A stretch of 12,185 nucleotides of DNA. Source: CAYURR01 sp964446745. Lineage in GTDB: Bacteria; Bacillota; Clostridia; Lachnospirales; WQUN01. The notes beneath the pieces were generated by a model. It worked only from the letters and a program-made list of their open reading frames with translations, did no database searches and was not told where the DNA came from. This document shows positions 6,673 to 12,185 of the stretch, piece after piece. Position 1 is the first letter of the stretch, and each line of letters starts with the position of its first letter. The stretch spans positions 1-12,185 of the forward strand of contig CAYURR010000085.1 of NCBI GenBank assembly GCA_964446745.1, given 5' to 3'. The position numbers and the translations under genes are program-made.

Positions 6673-9297
6673 TTATTTCTTCAATGCAGCCTGTGCAGCA
6701 GCAAGTCTTGCGATCGGCACGCGGTACGGTGAACAGGATACATAGTTCAGGCCGATATTATGGCAGAACTCGATACTTGTCGGGTCGCCGCCATGCTCGC
6801 CGCAGATGCCGAGCTTGATGTTCGGACGTGTCTGCTGGCCCTTCTCTACTGCTATCTTCATCAACGAACCTACGCCAACCTGATCAAGCTTAGCTGTCGG
6901 GTCACCTTCGTAGATGTTCTTGTCGATATAATCCTTGAGGATCTTACCAGCGTCGTCACGAGACAGACCATAGGTCATCTGTGTAAGGTCATTCGTACCG
7001 AACGAGAAGAACTCAGCATCCTTCGCGATATCGTCGGCTGTTAATGCAGCACGCGGTATCTCGATCATGGTACCGATCTGGTACTTGATGGTTGTGTTCT
7101 GTTCCTTCTCGATAGCTTCGATCGTCTTTACGATGATGTCCTTGACATAGCGCAGCTCCTTGATATCGCCAACGAGCGGTATCATGATCTCCGGCACGAT
7201 GTCAAAGCCTTTGTTCTTTTTAACCTCGATAGCAGCCTCAATGATAGCGCGTGTCTGCATCTCAGCGATCTCAGGATAGCTGACAGCAAGACGGCAACCA
7301 CGATGACCCATCATTGGGTTCAGCTCGTGCAGAGCCTTCGCCTTAAGCTTGAGCTCCTCAACGCTCTTGCCCATGTCCTTAGCGACAATCGCGAAGTCAT
7401 CGTCTGTGTTCGGCAGGAACTCATGCAGCGGAGGATCCAGTAAGCGGATCGTAACCGGTCTGCCTTCCATTGCCTCGTAGATGCCGATGAAGTCGGATTT
7501 CTGGAACGGCAACAACTCGTTCAGAGCAGCTACGCGCTCTTCCTGGGTGTCGCAGAGGATCATCTTGCGCATCTTCGGGATACGATCTTCCTCGAAGAAC
7601 ATGTGCTCGGTACGTGTAAGGCCAATACCCTCAGCGCCGAACTCAAGAGCAACCTTTGCATCCTTAGGTGTGTCGGCGTTTGTGCGAACCTTGAGCTTTC
7701 TGACCTTGTCAGCCCAGCTCATGAATACCGCAAAGTTGCCGGCGATCTCAGGCTTCACAGTCTTGATATCCTCGCCGTAGATGTTACCGGTGGAGCCGTC
7801 AAGGGAGATAAAATCGCCTTCCTTGAAGCGCTTGCCGCCGAGTTCGAAATACTTCTCATGCTCGTTCATCTTGATAGCTTCGCAGCCCGATACGCAGCAA
7901 CGACCCATACCGCGTGCAACAACCGCTGCATGCGAGGTCATACCACCACGAACGGTCAATACACCCTGCGAAACAGCCATGCCTACGATATCCTCAGGCG
8001 ATGTTTCCAGACGTACAAGGATAACGCGCTCGCCTCTTTCGGCAGCAACTTCAGCATCCTCGGCGTTGAAGTAGCACTTACCTGCGGCAGCACCCGGTGA
8101 AGCAGGCAGAGCCTTGCCAATCGGCGTAGCAGCCTTCAGAGCAGCCGGATCAAAGGTCGGGTGAAGCAGCTGGTCGAGCTGTCTCGGGTCAACCTTCTGG
8201 ATAGCCTCTTCTTCTGTGATCAGACCTTCGTTAACCATGTCAACGGCGATCTTGAGCGCAGCCTGTGCGGTTCTCTTTGCATTACGTGTCTGCAGGAAGT
8301 AGAGCTTGTTGTTTTCGATCGTGATCTCCATATCCTGAACGTCCTTGTAATGCTTCTCGAGCTTTGTAGCCCACATTACAAACTCGTCATAGATACCGGG
8401 CATATTTGCCTCGTTCTTGAGCTCGTCGAAAGGCTTTGGTGTACGGATACCGGCAACAACGTCCTCACCCTGAGCGTTGATCATGTACTCGCCATAGATC
8501 TTGTTTTCGCCTGTAGCAACGTCGCGTGTGAATACAACGCCTGTACCGGAGGTTTCGCCCATGTTACCAAAAACCATCGACTGTACATTTACAGCGGTAC
8601 CCCATTCGTACGGGATATCGTTCATGCGGCGGTATACGAATGCGCGCGGATTGTCCCAAGATCTGAATACAGCGCAGATTGCTTCATAGAGCTGTTCTTT
8701 GGCGTCTGTCGGGAAATCCTTGCCCTGATCCTCTTTGTAGATAGATTTGAATTTCTTTACAACTTCCTTGAAATCCTCAACTGACAGGTCGATATCAACC
8801 GTTAATCCCTTAGCTTCCTTGAACTCGTCAAGAACGCGCTCGAACTTCGACTTTGCAACACCGATAACAACGTCCGAGAACATCATGATGAAGCGTCTGT
8901 ACGAGTCATACGCAAATTTTGCGTTACCTGTAGCGGCAGCAAGACCTTCTACAGCCTCGTCGTTAAGGCCGAGGTTCAGGACGGTGTCCATCATACCTGG
9001 CATAGAAGCTCTTGCACCCGAACGTACGGAAACCAACAGCGGGTTCTTTGTATCGCCGAACTTCTTGCCGGTTACGTTCTCAAGATTTGCCATAGCATCA
9101 TCGATCTGAGTCTTGATATCGTCCGAGAGTACCTTGCCATGAGAATTGTAATATGTGCAGGCTTCGGTCGAAACCGTAAAGCCCTGCGGGATAGGCAGAC
9201 CTAACTTCGTCATTTCTGCGAGGTTGGCACCCTTACCGCCTACTATATTTTTCATTGAAGCATCGGCTTCTGAAAATAAATAAACGTATTTACTCAT
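6673..9297 (-). CDS. ppdK: Pyruvate, phosphate dikinase
   Basis: An 874-residue enzyme interconverting pyruvate, ATP and phosphate with PEP, AMP and pyrophosphate; in anaerobic Clostridia it often serves glycolysis or PEP supply. The N-terminal ATP-grasp part opens with NIVGGKGANLAEM and includes SVRSGARASMPGMMDT (about 90-105). The phosphohistidine domain has GGMTSHAAVVARG, with the catalytic His at 456. The C-terminal PEP/pyruvate barrel holds GTMIEIPRAAL, FSFGTNDLTQ and the catalytic Cys in CGEHGGDP at 832. Length and residue numbers match the Clostridium symbiosum enzyme almost exactly (His455, Cys831). The start is the ATG at 9297, because GGAGG (9303-9307) is 5 nt upstream; a GTG at 9309 in frame overlaps that site and is not credible. 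It begins only 12 nt after the rplL stop, an unusual place, with no room for a terminator or promoter in the gap. Confidence 0.97.
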   Translation of the reverse strand: MSKYVYLFSEADASMKNIVGGKGANLAEMTKLGLPIPQGFTVSTEACTYYNSHGKVLSDDIKTQIDDAMANLENVTGKKFGDTKNPLLVSVRSGARASMPGMMDTVLNLGLNDEAVEGLAAATGNAKFAYDSYRRFIMMFSDVVIGVAKSKFERVLDEFKEAKGLTVDIDLSVEDFKEVVKKFKSIYKEDQGKDFPTDAKEQLYEAICAVFRSWDNPRAFVYRRMNDIPYEWGTAVNVQSMVFGNMGETSGTGVVFTRDVATGENKIYGEYMINAQGEDVVAGIRTPKPFDELKNEANMPGIYDEFVMWATKLEKHYKDVQDMEITIENNKLYFLQTRNAKRTAQAALKIAVDMVNEGLITEEEAIQKVDPRQLDQLLHPTFDPAALKAATPIGKALPASPGAAAGKCYFNAEDAEVAAERGERVILVRLETSPEDIVGMAVSQGVLTVRGGMTSHAAVVARGMGRCCVSGCEAIKMNEHEKYFELGGKRFKEGDFISLDGSTGNIYGEDIKTVKPEIAGNFAVFMSWADKVRKLKVRTNADTPKDAKVALEFGAEGIGLTRTEHMFFEEDRIPKMRKMILCDTQEERVAALNELLPFQKSDFIGIYEAMEGRPVTIRLLDPPLHEFLPNTDDDFAIVAKDMGKSVEELKLKAKALHELNPMMGHRGCRLAVSYPEIAEMQTRAIIEAAIEVKKNKGFDIVPEIMIPLVGDIKELRYVKDIIVKTIEAIEKEQNTTIKYQIGTMIEIPRAALTADDIAKDAEFFSFGTNDLTQMTYGLSRDDAGKILKDYIDKNIYEGDPTAKLDQVGVGSLMKIAVEKGQQTRPNIKLGICGEHGGDPTSIEFCHNIGLNYVSCSPYRVPIARLAAAQAALKK

Positions 9298-9309
9298 ATT
9301 TGCCTCCAC

Positions 9310-9687
9310 TTATTTAATAGTAACCGTTGCTCCTACTTCCGACAGCTTAGCCTTGATGCTCTCTGCTTCTTCTTTCTGAGCTGCTTCCTTGATCATCTTT
9401 GGTGCGCCGTCTACGAGATCTTTAGCTTCCTTGAGGCCAAGGCCTGTGATCTCTCTGACAACCTTTATAACCTTGATCTTCTCCGCGCCTGCACTGGTGA
9501 GCTCGACATCAAACTCTGTCTTCTCCTCAGCGGCTTCGCCTGCACCTGCACCTGCAGCTACTACTACAGCACCTGCAGCTGCCGATACGCCAAATTCTTC
9601 CTCGCACTTTTTAACGAGTGTGTCTAACTCTAAAACGGTAAGTTCCTTTACCGCTGCGATGATCTCTTCAATACTCAGTTTAGCCAC
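9310..9687 (-). CDS. rplL: 50S ribosomal protein L7/L12
   Basis: The 125-residue stalk protein that recruits translational GTPases to the ribosome as dimers bound to L10. The N-terminal dimerisation helices (LSIEEIIAAVKELTVLELDTLVKK) are followed by an Ala/Gly-rich hinge at about 36-52. The C-terminal domain contains the well-conserved EKIKVIKVVREITGLGLKEAKDLVDGAPK region. Length is normal. The start is a GTG at 9685-9687, with GGAGG at 9695-9699 seven nt before it; no in-frame ATG fits. It follows rplJ by 27 nt and is followed by ppdK after 12 nt rather than by rpoB. Confidence 0.98.
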   Translation of the reverse strand: MAKLSIEEIIAAVKELTVLELDTLVKKCEEEFGVSAAAGAVVVAAGAGAGEAAEEKTEFDVELTSAGAEKIKVIKVVREITGLGLKEAKDLVDGAPKMIKEAAQKEEAESIKAKLSEVGATVTIK

Positions 9688-9714
9688 AATATTACCTCCA
9701 TTGTAATTGTTTTA

Positions 9715-10209
9715 TTAAGCCGATGCTTCCTGTTTGTTTTTGATCTCGTTGATAACCCTTGCAAACGAGGACATCGGAGACTTGAAGGAACCCAACAGCT
9801 TGGAAAGGAGTTCCTCTCTGGACGGTATACCCGCTACGGCCTTAATACCGTTAGCGTCATACACGACGTTTTCAACCACACCCGCTTTGAACTCGAGCTT
9901 AGGCATAGCCTTGAGCTGCTTGTTGATCGTAGCGGCTGCACTAGTCGGATCATCATATGAAATGGCTACGGCTGTAGGTCCTTTAAGGAATGGTTCAAGA
10001 CCCTCAAACGCGGTGCCCTTGATAGCGAAATCCAACATTGTATTCTTGTAAACCTTATATTCCACGCCCGCTTTACGTAATGTCTTACGCAGCGTCGTAT
10101 CCTGCTCGACGGTCAAACCCCTCGCGTCTACCAATACAACTGATTTTGCTTTTTCAAGTTTTTCCTTGATCTCGTTGACGACTACTTGCTTTTGTTCGAT
10201 CTTTGGCAT
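9715..10209 (-). CDS. rplJ: 50S ribosomal protein L10
   Basis: A 164-residue protein that forms the base of the ribosomal stalk: its N-terminal domain binds 23S rRNA next to L11 and its C-terminal helix carries L7/L12 dimers. Family features are the VVNEIKEKLEKAKSVVLVDARGLTV opening, LRKAGVEYKVYKNTMLDFAIKG, and FLKGPTAVAISYDDP near residue 80. The start is the ATG at 10207-10209, with AGGAGG (10217-10222) 7 nt upstream; a longer in-frame reading through that site to 10227 would start inside the Shine-Dalgarno region and is rejected. It is preceded by the L10 leader and its attenuator, so L10, in complex with L12, probably limits its own transcription. Confidence 0.98.
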   Translation of the reverse strand: MPKIEQKQVVVNEIKEKLEKAKSVVLVDARGLTVEQDTTLRKTLRKAGVEYKVYKNTMLDFAIKGTAFEGLEPFLKGPTAVAISYDDPTSAAATINKQLKAMPKLEFKAGVVENVVYDANGIKAVAGIPSREELLSKLLGSFKSPMSSFARVINEIKNKQEASA

Positions 10210-10361
10210 TTGTTCACCTCCTTTCAATAAACAAAAATCCCTGTCGGCATACGCAGACAGGGAGAGATAAACCTTTAAGGTTATATTTCATCCTCGGTAG
10301 GATTTACGAGTGCACGGAAAAGCCCGTTACTCACCTACTGTCTGCGGATACATTATTCATT
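10210..10361 (-). ncRNA. L10 leader (autoregulatory attenuator RNA of rplJ-rplL)
   Basis: The 152-nt gap between rplA and rplJ, read on the - strand, has the conserved L10-leader blocks: GACAGTAGGTGAG near the 5' end (around 10332-10344) and CCTACCGAGGATG further on (around 10290-10302), which can pair through GTAGG/CCTAC. It ends in an intrinsic terminator just before the rplJ Shine-Dalgarno. The 5' element CGCAGACAG (10338-10346) is exactly complementary to the rising arm of that terminator (10252-10260), so a 9-bp antiterminator is possible. In Bacillus subtilis the L10(L12)4 complex is known to attenuate rplJL transcription through such a leader; the same mechanism here is inferred from this pairing. 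Confidence 0.85.
10231..10262 (-). terminator. Attenuator terminator upstream of rplJ
   Basis: On the - strand CCCTGTC (10256-10262) pairs with GACAGGG (10239-10245); one mismatch and two further G-C pairs close a GTAT loop. An ATTTTTGT tail (10231-10238) follows. This is a classical intrinsic terminator placed inside the leader, and its 5' arm is shared with the antiterminator described for the leader. Confidence 0.85.
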
Positions 10362-11057
10362 TTACTCAGAAATCTTAGCCGGATTTACCTTTATACCAGG
10401 GCCCATCGTTGCTGCAAGCGTTACGCTACGCAGGTATTGACCCTTTGCGGCTGCTGGCTTTGCCTTTATGACTGCGCCCATCAGGGTCTTGAAGTTATCT
10501 GTAAGCTTCTCGCTGCCGAACGAAACCTTGCCGAGCGGTACGTGTATAATGTTTGTCTTATCCAAGCGATACTCGATCTTACCGGCCTTGATTTCTTCGA
10601 TAGCCTTAGCTACATCAGCAGTAACTGTACCGGCCTTCGGGTTTGGCATTAGGCCCTTAGGACCGAGCACCCTACCCAAGCGACCTACAACACCCATCAT
10701 ATCCGGCGTTGCGACGACTACGTCAAAGTCGAACCAGTTCTCATTTTGGATACGTGTTACGAGATCCTCAGCACCTACAAATTCTGCTCCGGCCTTTTCA
10801 GCCTCTACAGCCTTGTCGCCCTTTGCGAATACCAAAACGCGTACGGTCTTGCCCGTACCATGCGGGAGAACAACCGCGCCTCTGACCTGTTGATCAGCGT
10901 GACGAGAGTCAACGCCGAGGCGGATGTGCGCCTCAACTGTCTCGTCAAACTTTGCGACAGAGGTCTTCTGTACCAAATCTATAGCTACATCCACATCGTA
11001 GAGCTGCTGCTTTTCTACGAGCTTCGCTTTTTCGTTATACTTCTTACCGTGCTTCAT
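10362..11057 (-). CDS. rplA: 50S ribosomal protein L1
   Basis: A 231-residue, full-length L1, the mobile L1-stalk protein that binds 23S rRNA and helps release deacylated tRNA. Typical stretches are FDETVEAHIRLGVDSRHADQ, GAVVLPHGTGKTVRVLVFAKG, and the signature GRVLGPKGLMPNPKAGTV. The C-terminal AATMGPGIKVNP ending is also typical. In many bacteria L1 also represses its own operon by binding mRNA. The ATG at 11055-11057 is preceded by a G-rich AGGGGG site. The gene starts 11 nt after the rplK stop, so the two are surely one unit. Confidence 0.98.
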   Translation of the reverse strand: MKHGKKYNEKAKLVEKQQLYDVDVAIDLVQKTSVAKFDETVEAHIRLGVDSRHADQQVRGAVVLPHGTGKTVRVLVFAKGDKAVEAEKAGAEFVGAEDLVTRIQNENWFDFDVVVATPDMMGVVGRLGRVLGPKGLMPNPKAGTVTADVAKAIEEIKAGKIEYRLDKTNIIHVPLGKVSFGSEKLTDNFKTLMGAVIKAKPAAAKGQYLRSVTLAATMGPGIKVNPAKISE

Positions 11058-11068
11058 GTCCGAGCCCC

Positions 11069-11494
11069 CTATTCCTTAACGGTTATGCCCATGCTGCGGG
11101 CTGTTCCGGCTATCATACTCATGGCTGCCTCGACCGTGTTTGCATTCAGATCCTGCATCTTTGTCTCGGCGATCTTGCGCAGATCATCCTTGTTGATAGA
11201 CGCGACCTTGGTCTTATTCGGCACAGCCGAACCCGATTCGATGTTGACTGCCTTCTTTAACAGAACGGCTGCTGGGGGTGTCTTTGTGATGAACGTGAAG
11301 CTCTTGTCCTGATAGATCGTGATTACGACAGGTATAACCATACCCGCCTGTGACTGTGTGCGTTCGTTGAATTCCTTACAAAAGCCCATGATGTTGACGC
11401 CGTGCTGACCCAATGCGGGACCGACCGGCGGTGCGGGCGTGGCTTTGCCGGCTACGATCTGCAGCTTTACAAAACCTGTTACCTTCTTTGCCAT
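11069..11494 (-). CDS. rplK: 50S ribosomal protein L11
   Basis: A 141-residue, full-length L11, which binds the GTPase-associated centre of 23S rRNA and is needed for stringent-response sensing by RelA-type enzymes in other bacteria. The N-terminal domain shows LQIVAGKATPAPPVGPALGQHGVN, including the conserved proline-rich part. The C-terminal rRNA-binding domain shows KTPPAAVLLKKA and ends with the family signature region RKIAETKMQDLNANTVEAA. The ATG at 11492-11494 has AGGAGG about 6 nt upstream. It is preceded by a structured 146-nt gap after nusG. Confidence 0.98.
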   Translation of the reverse strand: MAKKVTGFVKLQIVAGKATPAPPVGPALGQHGVNIMGFCKEFNERTQSQAGMVIPVVITIYQDKSFTFITKTPPAAVLLKKAVNIESGSAVPNKTKVASINKDDLRKIAETKMQDLNANTVEAAMSMIAGTARSMGITVKE

Positions 11495-11640
11495 AGGTAT
11501 CCTCCTAAGAATTTATTTATCGCGGTTAGTAAAAAATTCGGAAACTGCATTGCACTCTGGGTAAAATCGAAGGAAAAGCCTTCCGGAGAACCCAACTGCA
11601 AATTCCTCCCGCGTATTACTGCCATTAATGAATATTAAAG
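11495..11640 (-). promoter_or_regulatory. Structured nusG-rplK intergenic leader, possible L1-binding control site
   Basis: The 146-nt gap has nested complementary segments. In + coordinates these are CGCGG 11521-11525 with CCGCG 11609-11613, TTGCA 11550-11554 with TGCAA 11597-11601, TGGGT 11558-11562 with ACCCA 11590-11594, and GAAGG 11569-11573 with CCTTC 11579-11583. Together they form one long interrupted hairpin ending just before the rplK ribosome binding site. L1 binding to a leader ahead of rplK-rplA is established in other bacteria; assigning it here is inference. I see no strong terminator or promoter inside. Confidence 0.5.
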
Positions 11641-12165
11641 TTACAGCTTCGCGATCTGAGCGAATTCCATCTCAAGCGGTGTTTCCCTACCGAAGATGGA
11701 CAGCTTTACGATAACGACGCGTTTACTGAGGTTGACATCCTTTACGATACCAACTGAGCCCTCAAAGGGCCCGGAAACGACGCGAACGGTTTCTTCGGGG
11801 CTGATGTCAATGGTCTCGAGTGCCTCGATACCCATAGCGACAACCTCGTCATCCGTCAGAGGCACAGGTTTTGAACCCGGCCCTACAAAGCTGGTTACGC
11901 CGCGTGTGTTTCTCACGACATACCATGTCTCGTCGTTCATGATCATCTTCAACAATACATAGCCCGGAAAGACCTTACGCTGTATAGTTTTCTTCTGACC
12001 ATTTTTGATTTCAATGGTGTTTTGTACGGGGACTACGATGTCATGGATATATTCCTGCAAGCCCCGGTTTTCGATGATTTTTTCTATATTAGCCTTGACC
12101 TTGTTTTCATAACCCGAATAGGTGTGGACTACATACCATCTGGATTCATTGGATTCTTCCGACAT
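11641..12165 (-). CDS. nusG: Transcription termination/antitermination factor NusG
   Basis: A 174-residue protein that rides on RNA polymerase and affects pausing, Rho termination and coupling to ribosomes. The NGN domain spans about 8-105, with WYVVHTYSGYENKVK at the start, RKVFPGYVLLKM (63-74) and WYVVRNTRGVTSFVG (81-95). The KOW domain begins at VRVVSGPFEGSVGIVKDV (127-144). Length and domain order are those of housekeeping NusG, not of a paralogue such as RfaH/LoaP, and the rplK-rplA neighbourhood agrees. The ATG at 12163-12165 is preceded by AAAGGAGCAGGATAA, which fills the remaining 20 bp of the window; secE would be expected just beyond. Confidence 0.98.
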   Translation of the reverse strand: MSEESNESRWYVVHTYSGYENKVKANIEKIIENRGLQEYIHDIVVPVQNTIEIKNGQKKTIQRKVFPGYVLLKMIMNDETWYVVRNTRGVTSFVGPGSKPVPLTDDEVVAMGIEALETIDISPEETVRVVSGPFEGSVGIVKDVNLSKRVVIVKLSIFGRETPLEMEFAQIAKL

Positions 12166-12185
12166 TTATCCTGCTCCTTTTCGGT

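Noticed and set aside
8161..8784. Long open frame on the + strand opposite ppdK (207 codons), and others at 7603-8100 and 8747-9109
   Set aside because: They are antisense to a strongly conserved enzyme, have no Shine-Dalgarno site, and their residue make-up reflects the complement of ppdK.
9298..9309. GTG at 9309 as the start of ppdK
   Set aside because: It would place the start on top of the GGAGG that serves the ATG at 9297, and would add four residues that the family lacks.
10203..10652. + strand frame across the L10 leader and the end of rplA
   Set aside because: The region is explained by the leader RNA and rplA; no translation signal is visible.
10746..11312. 188-codon + strand frame opposite rplA and rplK
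   Set aside because: It is antisense to two ribosomal protein genes, has no ribosome binding site, and shows no recognisable domain.

Overview
The window looks like chromosomal DNA of a low-to-mid G+C member of the Bacillota, most likely the class Clostridia. The evidence is a Lon-like protease of the AAA_32/LonC-like type, a pyruvate,phosphate dikinase, AGGAGG-type Shine-Dalgarno sites before almost every gene, an L10-leader attenuator of the Firmicutes kind, and a bacterial-type zinc-containing leucyl-tRNA synthetase. I cannot name the genus.

Left half, + strand (1-6541). The window opens inside a gene for a Lon-like ATP-dependent protease (5' end missing). Ten bases after its stop comes a single-chain protein joining a minimal nucleotidyltransferase (MNT) to a HEPN domain. 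These two modules normally form the separate MntA antitoxin and HepT toxin. A gap of about 110 bp with a good -10 box leads to a CofE-like (F420-0:glutamate ligase family) protein of unknown substrate, then leuS, a strong hairpin, and a small cupin protein.

Middle (6542-6672). The two gene sets converge on a perfect 20-bp inverted repeat (6598-6643). It works as a bidirectional terminator and is part of a run of ATCCGTG-like heptamers spaced 10-11 bp apart.

Right half, - strand (12185 down to 6673). The order of transcription is nusG, a structured 146-nt gap, rplK (L11), rplA (L1), the L10 leader with its attenuator, rplJ (L10), rplL (L7/L12), and then ppdK only 12 nt after rplL. The usual follower of rplL is rpoB, so a central carbon-metabolism enzyme sits at the end of a ribosomal stalk operon and is probably co-transcribed and subject to the L10 attenuator.

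All of the protein families are known. The points most worth a second look are the fused MNT-HEPN protein with an in-frame Shine-Dalgarno and ATG exactly at its domain junction, the rplJ-rplL-ppdK linkage, the visible antiterminator/terminator switch, the structured nusG-rplK gap, and the helically phased intergenic repeat. I found no mobile element, CRISPR array, tRNA or rRNA.
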